A DNA stretch of 64,000 nt from Deltaproteobacteria bacterium (GTDB lineage: Bacteria > Acidobacteriota > Thermoanaerobaculia > Multivoradales > JAHZIX01): NCBI GenBank assembly GCA_022601195.1, contig JAHZIX010000005.1, positions 62,001 to 126,000 of the forward strand. Direction: 5' to 3'. This document shows positions 25,829-34,053 of this stretch, piece after piece. The number at the start of each line of letters is the position of its first letter. Position 1 is the stretch's first letter. The position numbers and the translations under genes were made by a program. The notes under the pieces were generated by a model that saw only the letters and a list, made by a program, of their open reading frames with translations, made no database searches and was not told the origin of the DNA.

Positions 25829-26692
25829 CTACCTACTTTTCGGACTGGCGTCCGATTCACCCGCATCGGGGGCGCCCTGCCGACGGTTGCGGCGACCGGA
25901 AAGGGAGCGCACGACGCCGTGGAGAGTGCGCACTTCCTGGTCCGTGAGGCGGGCGCGGCGGAAGATATTGCGTAGGTTGCGTAGCATGATGGGGCGTTTG
26001 ACTTCCGGGTAGAGAAAGCCCGCGTCGATGAGCTCCGCTTCCATGCGCTGGAGGAAATTGTCTACCTCTGCTGCCGTCGCCGGCCAGGAACCGGCCACGG
26101 GGAGCTCGCTACGCGGATCGGTACTCTCCTGTGGAGTCTCCTTGCCAATATCTTTCGCCAGCATCCACTCGTAGCTGATCAGGAGCACGGCTTGGGCCAG
26201 GTTCAGGGAGCTGAAAGCGGGATTGAGGGGGACGGCCAGCAGAGCATCCGCGAGCACCACATGATCGTTGGTCAATCCCGTTCTTTCGGGGCCGAAGAGA
26301 ACTCCAAAGGTCTCCCCTCGGCGAGAGCAGGCTCGCATTTCGGCAGCCGCTAGGCGGGGAGGCACGACCGGTTTGACCATGTCTCGGCTTCGGGCGGAGG
26401 TGGCGTAGATGCGGGTCAAGTCGCCTACGGCTTCGGAGACGGAGTCGAAGAGACGGACACTTTCCAGCACCGGGTCGGCCCCCGAGGCAGCGGCTTCGGC
26501 TCTTGGATTGGGCCAACCATCCCGCGGGCGCACCAAGCGAAGGTCGGTGAGGCCACAGTTGTACATGGCTCTGGCAGTGGTGCCGATGTTCTCGCCCAGT
26601 TGGGGTTCCACCAGGACAATGGCGGGTTGTCGAGGGCTGGGAGGTCCAGGTTGTGAATGGGGTGGTTGCTGTTGACGATCCGTACCTGACAT
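25829..26692 (-). CDS. trmJ: tRNA (cytidine/uridine-2'-O-)-methyltransferase, TrmJ-like SPOUT enzyme
   Basis: 287 residues from the ATG at 26692, chosen because GAGGGAAGAG lies just upstream and because longer versions run over the divergent cupin gene. The SpoU/TrmH knot motifs are present: PQLGENIGTTARAMYNCGL (motif 1, Asn-Ile-Gly), FGVLFGPERTGL (motif 2) and PLNPAFSSLNLAQAV (motif 3). The C-terminal extension (VDNFLQRMEAELIDAGF) is typical of TrmJ, which methylates ribose at tRNA position 32 using S-adenosylmethionine. The last 30 residues are Arg-rich. Convergent with the SpoIIE phosphatase; divergent from the cupin gene with 106 bp between starts. Confidence 0.88.
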   Translation of the reverse strand: MSGTDRQQQPPHSQPGPPSPRQPAIVLVEPQLGENIGTTARAMYNCGLTDLRLVRPRDGWPNPRAEAAASGADPVLESVRLFDSVSEAVGDLTRIYATSARSRDMVKPVVPPRLAAAEMRACSRRGETFGVLFGPERTGLTNDHVVLADALLAVPLNPAFSSLNLAQAVLLISYEWMLAKDIGKETPQESTDPRSELPVAGSWPATAAEVDNFLQRMEAELIDAGFLYPEVKRPIMLRNLRNIFRRARLTDQEVRTLHGVVRSLSGRRNRRQGAPDAGESDASPKSR

Positions 26693-26798
26693 GTCTCTTC
26701 CCTCGTGAGCACGATCCAAAGCGGTTCGGCGGCGATGGTACCGCAGGCTCGAGCCTCGCGATAGAGTGCGCGAAGTGGCGCGAAAAGGAGAAAACGTG

Positions 26799-27206
26799 AT
26801 GACGGATGGCAGTTCCAGTCTGGATCCGAAACAGCAGGATTCGAAAGAGACGGATTCGAAAGAGACGGAGCCCGCCTCGGCCCGCTGGCAGTTCCTCGAG
26901 CGCAGGGAACTGGAGGCATTGGCCACGGCTCAGTCGAAACCCTACTTTGAGTTTCTGCGCCGGGATTCTATGAGCGCCGGCATCTATCGCCTGCCGGTTG
27001 GAGCCACCGACCTGCAAAGCCCCCACGGCCAGGACGAGCTGTACTACGTGCTCGAAGGAAAGGGCCGCTTCCGAGTTGAAGGAGAGGATCGCCCGGTGGC
27101 AGCCGGAAGCCTGTTGTTCGTAGCTGCCCACGCGGAGCATCGGTTTCATTCGATCACGGAGGACTTGGCGTTGTTGGTCTTTTTCGCTCCGGCGGAGGTG
27201 GAATAG
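26799..27206 (+). CDS. Small cupin-domain protein
   Basis: 135 residues from the ATG at 26799, placed 8 bases after AAGGAG; a GTG three bases earlier and one at 26766 are less well spaced. A low-complexity Lys/Glu/Asp-rich head (about 1-35, with a 15-bp duplication) precedes a single cupin barrel. Cupin motif 1 is [16 protein letters not shown] and motif 2 includes HAEHRFHS, giving a likely set of metal ligands (two His, one Glu, one His). Substrate unknown. It is 23 bp upstream of the GT-C-like membrane protein on the same strand, so the two probably share a transcript. Confidence 0.85.
   Translation: MTDGSSSLDPKQQDSKETDSKETEPASARWQFLERRELEALATAQSKPYFEFLRRDSMSAGIYRLPVGATDLQSPHGQDELYYVLEGKGRFRVEGEDRPVAAGSLLFVAAHAEHRFHSITEDLALLVFFAPAEVE
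26839..26868 (+). repeat. 15-bp tandem duplication in the cupin gene
   Basis: Two exact adjacent copies of a 15-bp unit encode [10 protein letters not shown] in the low-complexity head of the cupin protein. Confidence 0.85.
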
Positions 27207-27229
27207 AACGTGCCGCGGGTCCGGAGTCG

Positions 27230-28759
27230 ATGACCAGCAAGTTGGCCCTCGAGGCCCCTCGGCCCTCATTCCTTTCGCCCAAGCTCCTAGGAATTGGGCT
27301 TGGTGTGTTGGTGCTGGTTTGGCTGTGCATTACCGGCCTGTTAGCCCACCGCGTCGCTGGCCAAACGGTAGACGACTTTTTTATCACCTTCCGCTACGCT
27401 CAGAATTTGCTCGCTGGAGAAGGGTTCGTCTTCAATCCTGGAGAGAGGGTTTTTGGTACCACAGCTCCTGGCTGGGGACTGGCGCTGGCCCTCGGCAGTG
27501 GGCTGAGTCGCATTCCCATTCCGGTCTTGGCGACGATAGGGGCTGCCGTTTCTCTGTTGGGCATCACGACGGGTTTGTTGTTCTGGGGGTGGAGGAGTGG
27601 GCGATGGCCGGAAGCTAGCTTCGCCGGCAGTCTCGTCCTCACGAGTACCTTTCTCTGGGTCCACAATGGTTCCGAGGCCTTTGAGGCACTGGCCCTCATG
27701 TTGCTGGCAGCGTTCCTGGCGGGCCGGTGGCCCGGTTTGGCCGGGGTTGTCTTGGGTTGGAGTGTCTGGATGCGGCCAGAGGCCCTGCTGGCGGTAGGCC
27801 TGTTGGGGCTGCTGTTGTGGTGGGAGACGGGACGACTGCCTCGACGGTATGGTCTGAGCGCTGCGGTGGTCATCGCCATTGGGGCAGCCTGGGCTCGGTT
27901 CTATTTCGGTTCCCCCTTGCCGAACACCTTAGGAGCCAAGCGTTTGCAGAGCGCCTGGAACCCGGAAGCCTGGCATAGCGGACTCGACTTCTGGCCGGAG
28001 GCCCTGCGGTGGCTCGACCTGGCCTATGCAGGCCCTTTCATGCCGATCTTGGCGGTGGGCGGTCTACTCGGTTCCATCTCCCTGTGGCGGAGCGGTAGCC
28101 GGGCCCTGCGACTGTTGGCCGCCTTCTCGGTGGGACTTCTCGTGGCCTATCCACTACTGGGAGTGCCTTTTTACACCTGGTACGCCATTCCAACCCTGCT
28201 CGCCTGGATCTATGGCCTGGCCTTCTTGGCCGGGGATTTGGTCCGGCTAGCTCGCCGTGGGACGCGATCCCCTCTGAGGCGGGTCCTAGTGCCAATCCTG
28301 GTAACTCTCCTTATTCTGCCTCTGGCTGCTCATACTCTGCGGCGAGCTTGGGACGGGTACCACGGTTTTCGGGGCATTCCCCAAACGGAGCTCTACCACC
28401 GAGCGGGGGCTTGGATTCGGGACCATAGCGAACCTGGGGAGGACCTTGCCTATGTGGAGGTGGGCACCCTGGCCTTTACCGCCGACCGACCGGTGCGAGA
28501 TCTCCTCGGTTTGGTCTCGCCGGAAGCTCTCCCCTTCGTCGCACAGCAAGACCTCTCAGGGGCGCTCCTTGCCAATCCGCCTATGATGGTGATCTATCAC
28601 AGCCGCCTCCATGGATTTATGGAGCCCATTCGGCAGCAGAGTTGGTTCTCCAAAGCCTATGAGGAGATTCAGCGATTCGAGGCCGACCTTAGCGGCGACA
28701 CATTGGTCCTCTATCGACGTCGCTCTGGGATTTCCTTACCAGCCCCTGGCAACATCTGA
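27230..28759 (+). CDS. GT-C-like polytopic glycosyltransferase (putative)
   Basis: 509 residues with about ten transmembrane helices. An Asp pair directly follows the first TM (VDDFFITFRYAQNLLAGEGFVFNPGE, residues about 48-73). This DD-x-F-I-x-x-R-Y-A-x-N motif is characteristic of membrane glycosyltransferases of the GT-C fold that use polyprenyl-phosphate sugars, such as ArnT- or arabinofuranosyltransferase-like enzymes, with the Asp as catalytic base. The soluble C-terminal part (about 390-509) would lie outside. Donor and acceptor cannot be deduced. Start at ATG 27230 with GGAG upstream; it follows the cupin gene by 23 bp. Confidence 0.75.
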   Translation: MTSKLALEAPRPSFLSPKLLGIGLGVLVLVWLCITGLLAHRVAGQTVDDFFITFRYAQNLLAGEGFVFNPGERVFGTTAPGWGLALALGSGLSRIPIPVLATIGAAVSLLGITTGLLFWGWRSGRWPEASFAGSLVLTSTFLWVHNGSEAFEALALMLLAAFLAGRWPGLAGVVLGWSVWMRPEALLAVGLLGLLLWWETGRLPRRYGLSAAVVIAIGAAWARFYFGSPLPNTLGAKRLQSAWNPEAWHSGLDFWPEALRWLDLAYAGPFMPILAVGGLLGSISLWRSGSRALRLLAAFSVGLLVAYPLLGVPFYTWYAIPTLLAWIYGLAFLAGDLVRLARRGTRSPLRRVLVPILVTLLILPLAAHTLRRAWDGYHGFRGIPQTELYHRAGAWIRDHSEPGEDLAYVEVGTLAFTADRPVRDLLGLVSPEALPFVAQQDLSGALLANPPMMVIYHSRLHGFMEPIRQQSWFSKAYEEIQRFEADLSGDTLVLYRRRSGISLPAPGNI

Positions 28760-29266
28760 GCGCCCTCGGCCGGAACCTCTTCGGTTTTTGCGTGGGTTGG
28801 TAGATGTTACTGATATATGTTCGTGTATTAGGGTGGGTGAAAAATTTGCTTTGAAAGCTGGCAAATAGCTCGTCTGATGATCTTTTCGCTGAGGCCGATG
28901 GAGTGCCCTGGAGAGAAGTGATCTTCTAGAGCGACTCCCTTGAGTCGCTCCTAGGTGGTTCCATGGGGCACCTCTGGCTGTACTTGGTCAGCCAGTTGGT
29001 GGACGGTGCCTGCGCGGCCACGACTTTTCAGTTGCAACATCCGGACGAATAGCCCGGAAGCTCCGGGACCCGGGCTGAGCTTTTTCGGGCCGGGTTCCCA
29101 TTCTCAGGCTCCCAAACTCGTTGTTCTATGAGGTTCCCTTGCTCTCGTTTTCTTGAGCTAGCGGTGAAGATTCCTCTAAATCTGAGGTTTTCTCTAGGAA
29201 TCTGATATGCTAAAAAAGCATATTTGAACGCTACGGAATGGGTTGAGCTTTCGGAGGTTTAAGGTG
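28760..29266. other. Gene-free stretch with two hairpins
   Basis: No credible coding region. It holds a hairpin at 28929-28950 with an 8-bp perfect stem (GAGCGACT/AGTCGCTC) and 6-nt loop, not followed by a T-run. A second dyad lies at 29205-29223 (ATATGC, loop TAAAAAA, GCATAT), 43 bp upstream of the ATG at 29267. The second one could be an operator or leader hairpin for the secreted-protein gene. Its AT content is higher than that of the surrounding genes. Confidence 0.6.
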
Positions 29267-30577
29267 ATGAAAAACTTGTTTCGACGACTTCTGATTTGTT
29301 CCTGTCTCAGTATGGCTGTCTTCCCGGGAGGCGAGGCTTATGCTGGTCTGGTCCCCGAAGGGCCGGAGATTCTGGTCAATCAATCCACTGGCCTGGGGCA
29401 GATCTTCCCAAGAGCTGCTGCGGCGGCGGACGGTAGACTGGTCGTGGCATGGGTCAGTCGAGGGGGGCCTACCCCGAACCGACGCGATCTCCTTTTGCGC
29501 CGGTTCGACGCTGATGGACTTCCAGAGGGCAACGAAGTTCCGATTACCTTTTTCTCCGACGCGAGTCCGTCGGGAAAGTCCTACCTCGGGGTGGACCTCG
29601 CCGACAACATCGTTATCGCCTTCCGAGTGCAGCAGCCATTCACCCCGGGAATCTACTCGGACATCTTTTATCGCAAGTTGTTGCCCGATGGTTCCTCCAC
29701 CGGCATCTCCGGCGTCGTTTCTCCAGACAACGAGACGAATTTCATCGGTGGGCTTGGAGTGTCCCAATCCGGAGCTTTCGTGGTGGCCTGGGACTCCTGT
29801 TGCGAGGGGCCTATCTTCGAATTGGGCGCCTATTCTCAGTTTGTCAGTGACCAAGGTGCTGAGGAGGAAGGACCCATTTTTCACCACAATCTCAGTTCCG
29901 GAATCCCTTCAGTCACGGCGACCCTTGGGGGAGAGTTCCTGGTAGCTTGGCTAGAACACTCTCCTCGTGGAGCCGGCCTAAACGTTGTGGGACAGTGGCT
30001 CGAAGAAGATGGTACCGAGGATGGCCCGCCGGTCGAGGTTGCTCTAGGTGGCAGCTACCTCGACGTCTTGGCTCGAAGCCAGCCGGAAGGCGTCGGCCTC
30101 TTGGCTTGGGAGGAATGGGAAGATGGAGTGGTCGAGTTGCGAGGGCGTCGTCTCTCCCGCGAGGGGCTCGTCCTTGGCTCCGAGTTCTCGCTCTTGGAGT
30201 TTCCCCTGGCAGGACAGGAGTTTCGCTTCTTCTTCTACGATATAGCGGTTTTTCCCAATGGGGAATTCGTCGCTGTCTGGACGGACCAGCCCGGGGATGG
30301 AACGCCCACGACTTTCTGGGGACGTCACTTCAGCCAGGACGGCACTGCGCTCACCTCTCAGATTTCCCTGAGTCTGCCCAGCTTCAGCCACGAGACGCGG
30401 CCCTCTTTAGCTGTCGGTGGCCCAGACAAGTTCTGGCTTGTCTGGGAGAACACCGACGGCCGGGATGGGGCTGAGAACGGTATTTTCGCCCAGAGGTACC
30501 GCATCACTCGAGAGCCTCTCTTTTCGGACGGATTCGAATCCGGGGATCTGTTGGCCTGGTCGGCTTCGGTTCCCTAG
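29267..30577 (+). CDS. Secreted protein with C-terminal DGFESGD-type tail, function unknown
   Basis: 436 residues from ATG 29267, which has a GGAGG nine bases upstream (a TTG at 29243 is open but poorly placed). Signal peptide: hydrophobic core LLICSCLSMAVFP with cleavage near AYA. The mature part consists of repeating units of about 50 residues with patterns like LVVAWVSRG, IVIAFRV, FVVAWDS, FLVAWLE, FVAVWTDQ and FWLVWEN, suggesting a beta-propeller. The C-terminus reads LFSDGFESGDLLAWSASVP, nearly the same as the end of the M14 peptidase 20 kb away. No enzyme motif seen. Convergent with typA across a hairpin. Confidence 0.82.
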   Translation: MKNLFRRLLICSCLSMAVFPGGEAYAGLVPEGPEILVNQSTGLGQIFPRAAAAADGRLVVAWVSRGGPTPNRRDLLLRRFDADGLPEGNEVPITFFSDASPSGKSYLGVDLADNIVIAFRVQQPFTPGIYSDIFYRKLLPDGSSTGISGVVSPDNETNFIGGLGVSQSGAFVVAWDSCCEGPIFELGAYSQFVSDQGAEEEGPIFHHNLSSGIPSVTATLGGEFLVAWLEHSPRGAGLNVVGQWLEEDGTEDGPPVEVALGGSYLDVLARSQPEGVGLLAWEEWEDGVVELRGRRLSREGLVLGSEFSLLEFPLAGQEFRFFFYDIAVFPNGEFVAVWTDQPGDGTPTTFWGRHFSQDGTALTSQISLSLPSFSHETRPSLAVGGPDKFWLVWENTDGRDGAENGIFAQRYRITREPLFSDGFESGDLLAWSASVP

Positions 30578-30591
30578 GGAAATGGGGGCTT

Positions 30592-30625
30592 AGAGGCGAA
30601 TTCCGCCTCTCCCTGCTCGTTTTCC
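30592..30625. terminator. Bidirectional hairpin terminator between the secreted-protein gene and typA
   Basis: A 7-bp perfect stem AGAGGCG / CGCCTCT (30592-30598 and 30604-30610) with a 5-nt loop lies in the 48-bp gap between two converging genes. A short T-run (GTTTTCC) follows on the plus strand; on the minus strand the run is weak. Confidence 0.6.
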
Positions 30626-32452
30626 CTATTTCTTCGGCTTGCGGAAAGACGCCCGGAGGATCTTCTTGCGCAGCCGGAAAGCCTTCGGGGTGATTTCTAC
30701 CAGCTCGTCGGTGCGAACGAACTCCAGGGCCTGTTCGAGGCTGAACAGGGTGGGAGGAACGAGGTGGATCAGCTCATCGGAGCTGGAAGCCCGCATGTTG
30801 GTGAGCTTCTTTTCCTTGGTGATATTGACGTCGAGGTCGTTGGGTCGGTTGTGCTCACCAACGATCATCCCCTCGTAGACTTCGTCGCCGGGCGCTACGA
30901 AGAGGACGCCTCGGGGCTGAAGGTTTTCGATGGCATAGCTGGTGCACTTACCTTTGCGGTCAGCGATCAAAACCCCAGTGGTGCGATGGGCCATGTCACC
31001 CTGCCAGGGCTCATAGCCGTCGAAGAGATGGTTGAGAATGCCAGTACCTCGGGTACCGGTGAGAAAATCGTTGCGGAAACCGATCAGGCCACGGGAGGGC
31101 AGCCGGAACTCCATGCGCACGCGGCCGGAGCCATGGTTGATCATTTTCACCATACGGCCCCTGCGTTGGCCCAACAATTGGGTCACGTCGCCGATGTGCT
31201 CCTCTGGGCAATCGATGATGGCAACTTCCATGGGCTCGTGGAGCTGACCGTCGACCTTCTTGGTCAACACTTCCGGCTTTCCGGCGGCCAATTCAAAGTC
31301 CTCGCGGCGCATCATCTCGATGAGGATCGCTAACTGCAGCTCCCCTCGCCCGGATACCTTGAAGGTGTCCGGTGATTCGGTGTCCTCTACCCGGATGGAG
31401 ACGTTGTACAGAGTCTCCTTCTTGAGCCGATCTCGCAGCTTGCGGGAGGTTACATGCTTCCCCTCTCGACCCGCCTTCGGTGAGGTGTTGACGGAGAGAT
31501 GGATCGAGATAGTGGGCTCTTCCACCCGAATAGGGGGCAGTGGCCGTGGGTCGTCGGTGGCGGTGAGAGTTTCGCCAATGGAAACGGAGTCGATACCCGC
31601 CACGGCGACGATGTCTCCAGCTCGCGCTTCTTTGACTTCCACTCGCTTCAGACCGTCGTAGCCGAACAATCCAGAGATTTTCACGATCTCGGTTTTTCCG
31701 TCGAGGTGGCAGGCTGCCACTTCCTGGCCTTTTCGGATCTCACCGTTGTAGATGCGGCCAATGCCCAGTCGTCCGACGTAGTCGTCGTAGTCCAGGTTGT
31801 TGACCAACAGCTGCAACGGAGCGTTGGGGTCGAAGGTGGGGGCTGGGACTGTCTTGAGAATCTCTTCGAAGAGAGGTCCCAGAGTTTGGTCCTCTCCGTC
31901 CGGTTGTAGACGGCAAAGACCCGCACGGGCGTTGCAGTAGAGCACCGGAAAGCCGAGCTGTTCTTCCGAAGCATCGAGATCGATGAACAGGTCGTAAACC
32001 TCGTCGAGTACCTCGCGGGCCCGGGCATCAGCGCGATCGATCTTGTTGATCACTACGATGGGGGGCATTCCGGCTTCCAGCGCCTTGCGCAGCACGAAGC
32101 GAGTTTGAGGCAGGGGTCCCTCGCTGGCGTCCACCAATAACATGACTCCATCGACCATCTGGAGAGTCCGCTCGACCTCGCCACCGAAATCTGCGTGACC
32201 GGGGGTGTCGACGATATTGATCAACGTATTCTTGAAATTGATGGCCGTGTTCTTGGCCATGATGGTGATGCCACGCTCCCTTTCGAGATCGATGGAGTCC
32301 ATCACCCGCTCTGCGACCTCCTGATTGGAGCGAAAGATTCCACTCTGCCAAAGGAGGGCGTCCACCAGGGTCGTCTTGCCGTGGTCGACATGAGCGATGA
32401 TCGCCAGATTGCGGACATCGTTACGGGTTTCGTGGACCAGATCTTGGACCAT
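30626..32452 (-). CDS. typA: Ribosome-associated GTPase TypA/BipA
   Basis: 608 residues, full family length. Translation-factor GTPase: G1 [10 protein letters not shown]2 in RERGITI, G3 DTPGHADF and G4 NKIDR. EF-G-like domains II, III and V follow, and the BipA-specific C-terminal domain ([29 protein letters not shown]) is complete. BipA assists 50S ribosomal subunit assembly and is important at low temperature and under stress. Its start at ATG 32452 has only a weak, distant purine stretch upstream. A large nested dyad symmetry about 110 bp upstream may be part of its leader. Convergent with the secreted-protein gene. Confidence 0.97.
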   Translation of the reverse strand: MVQDLVHETRNDVRNLAIIAHVDHGKTTLVDALLWQSGIFRSNQEVAERVMDSIDLERERGITIMAKNTAINFKNTLINIVDTPGHADFGGEVERTLQMVDGVMLLVDASEGPLPQTRFVLRKALEAGMPPIVVINKIDRADARAREVLDEVYDLFIDLDASEEQLGFPVLYCNARAGLCRLQPDGEDQTLGPLFEEILKTVPAPTFDPNAPLQLLVNNLDYDDYVGRLGIGRIYNGEIRKGQEVAACHLDGKTEIVKISGLFGYDGLKRVEVKEARAGDIVAVAGIDSVSIGETLTATDDPRPLPPIRVEEPTISIHLSVNTSPKAGREGKHVTSRKLRDRLKKETLYNVSIRVEDTESPDTFKVSGRGELQLAILIEMMRREDFELAAGKPEVLTKKVDGQLHEPMEVAIIDCPEEHIGDVTQLLGQRRGRMVKMINHGSGRVRMEFRLPSRGLIGFRNDFLTGTRGTGILNHLFDGYEPWQGDMAHRTTGVLIADRKGKCTSYAIENLQPRGVLFVAPGDEVYEGMIVGEHNRPNDLDVNITKEKKLTNMRASSSDELIHLVPPTLFSLEQALEFVRTDELVEITPKAFRLRKKILRASFRKPKK

Positions 32453-32777
32453 GGGAATGAGGCCTTTCCAAGGAATGATGAAGTAGGGGCGGTGGGGTAC
32501 CTTCCCACGGCGAGATCGGCGAATCTAGCACGGTGGGTAGGTTACCCTCAAGGGCTGAGATTCAGCACCTCGTTTTTACCTCTCCGGAGAGGGGAAAAAC
32601 GGCGTAATGAAGTGCTGGCGCAGGTACTCAGTGGCGCTTCGTCTATGGTATCTTGACGCCAACCGCTGCAGACTTGATGGCATCATCGATCCCTGTGGCG
32701 GGTGTATCCCGGCCTTCCTTGCTCCCCCCGGCAGGCGAACCTTCTAGCGACTCGGACGACCCTCGAGGGCACCCCTG
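32453..32777. other. Divergent intergenic region between typA and the PilZ gene
   Basis: 325 bp without a credible gene. It carries a small hairpin (GGGTA / TACCC, 32535-32547) and the large nested dyad at 32563-32617, and must hold the promoters of both typA (leftward) and the PilZ gene (rightward). Confidence 0.6.
32563..32617. promoter_or_regulatory. Nested stem-loop, possible leader element of typA
   Basis: Three nested inverted repeats share one axis: CAGCAC/GTGCTG (outer), CGTTTTT/AAAAACG (middle) and CCTCTCC/GGAGAGG (inner, no loop). Together they could form a 55-nt imperfect hairpin in RNA of either strand. No T-run follows on either side, so it is not a typical terminator. Confidence 0.5.
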
Positions 32778-33503
32778 GTGACGGATCAGTCGAAACGGAA
32801 CGTTCTAGTGATCGGCGTCGACGCCGAGACCTTTGCTCAGGTCACCCCAGTCCTTCACCGCGGGGCCATGGATGTGGACCGTTTTCCTCGGGCGCGAGAG
32901 TCCCTCGACCTGGTCGAGGCCGTTGCCTTCGACGCTTTGATTTTGGGCTTTCCCCTGAAAGACATGCCCCTGGAGGAGTTTCTCGAAGCGATTCGCCGCC
33001 CCGAGAGCTTCTGTCGAAAGTCACCCGTTCTTTTGCTGTGCACCGATGGCGGGGAAGAGCTGGCCAATGGCTACCTAGGAAAAGGGGTGAGCCGGGTGGT
33101 GTCTCTCGCCATGGCGGGGGAGCAGCTGCAAGGGGTGATTTCCGGCCTCCTGGACGTCGCTCCCAGAGTAGGAGCGAGAGTCATGGCGCGGCTGGAGATT
33201 CAGTTAGCCAAGGGGAAAACCCTCGCCATGTGCCAAACCGAGAACCTTTCCTCCTCCGGTATGTTGATTCGCACCTACGTTGGCTACCCTCTAGGGACCC
33301 GATTGGCCTTCGAATTCAACCTCCCGACGGATCCGCTGCCGGTGAGAGGCGAGGCCGAAGTGGTTCGACACACCCTGGTGGATCGCGAGACGGTCAGCGG
33401 AGTCGGCACCCGATTCCTTTCTTTCGAAGGGGATGGTGAAGTGCGCTATCGGCGATACGTGAACCAGCAAAAAGAAGCGACCGAGGCAGCGCTACATGCC
33501 TAA
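32778..33503 (+). CDS. Pseudo-receiver + PilZ (c-di-GMP effector) protein
   Basis: 241-245 residues from GTG 32778. The N-terminal about 120 residues have a receiver-like layout (NVLVIGVDAETFAQV ... DALILGFPL ... PVLLLCTDGG), but the phospho-acceptor Asp is replaced by Gly, so it is probably not phosphorylated. The C-terminal PilZ domain has both c-di-GMP contacts: RVGAR (RxxxR) and NLSSSG (NxSxxG). It likely binds cyclic-di-GMP and relays the signal by protein contact. Its 3' end overlaps the start of the DUF4442 gene by 8 bp. With the HD-GYP protein at 6 kb, this window encodes both a sink and a reader of c-di-GMP. Confidence 0.88.
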   Translation: MTDQSKRNVLVIGVDAETFAQVTPVLHRGAMDVDRFPRARESLDLVEAVAFDALILGFPLKDMPLEEFLEAIRRPESFCRKSPVLLLCTDGGEELANGYLGKGVSRVVSLAMAGEQLQGVISGLLDVAPRVGARVMARLEIQLAKGKTLAMCQTENLSSSGMLIRTYVGYPLGTRLAFEFNLPTDPLPVRGEAEVVRHTLVDRETVSGVGTRFLSFEGDGEVRYRRYVNQQKEATEAALHA

Positions 33504-33987
33504 GACGGAGAGAGAGAAGCTCTCCCGGCGGGTGACCAACCCCTGGTTGATGCGGGTGTTTCTGATCACTCAACTTCCCCTCGGGTGGTTTGCCGGTCTT
33601 CGGGTACGCCGTTTGGAGCCCGAACTCTGTGAAGCGACCGTACCCTATGGTTGGCGAACCAAGAACCCTTTTCGCTCCACTTACTTCGCTGCTCAGAGCA
33701 TGGCTGCAGAGCTCTCCACGGGGGCCCTCGCCATGGTCGCCGTCAAATCCACCAAAGTGCCCGTAGCGATGCTCATCGTCGATATGGAGGGGACTTTCGG
33801 GAAGAAGGCGACCTCCTTGGTGACTTTTCGATGCGAAGAGGGGAGCAAGATCTCTGCGGCGGTCCAGGAGGCCGAGAGAACCGGCGATCCAGTGGTCGCA
33901 CGAGTGGAAACGGTTGGCCGCATGGGGGATGGTACGGAAGTGTCTCGCTTTCATTTCACCTGGTCCTTCAAACGACGCTCCTCGTAG
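33496..33987 (+). CDS. DUF4442 (hotdog-fold, thioesterase-like) protein
   Basis: 163 residues. The pattern NPWLMRVFLITQLPLGWFAGLRV ... VPYGWRTKNPFRSTYFAAQSMAAELSTG fits the DUF4442 hotdog family, related to acyl-CoA thioesterases and PaaI-like proteins; substrate unknown. It starts 8 bp before the end of the PilZ gene, so the two are translationally coupled, which hints that the PilZ protein and this enzyme act together. The NCS2 permease starts 66 bp downstream on the same strand. Confidence 0.78.
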   Translation: MPKTEREKLSRRVTNPWLMRVFLITQLPLGWFAGLRVRRLEPELCEATVPYGWRTKNPFRSTYFAAQSMAAELSTGALAMVAVKSTKVPVAMLIVDMEGTFGKKATSLVTFRCEEGSKISAAVQEAERTGDPVVARVETVGRMGDGTEVSRFHFTWSFKRRSS

Positions 33988-34053
33988 AGCGTCGAGTCCT
34001 GAGGGTTGCGGCGGAGGCTCCCCTGATAGAGTCCACTTTGGACGATCTCCCCA

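Noticed and set aside
26693..26926. Upstream extension of the trmJ frame
   Set aside because: It would run across the divergent cupin start; the ATG at 26692 has a good Shine-Dalgarno and fits the family length.
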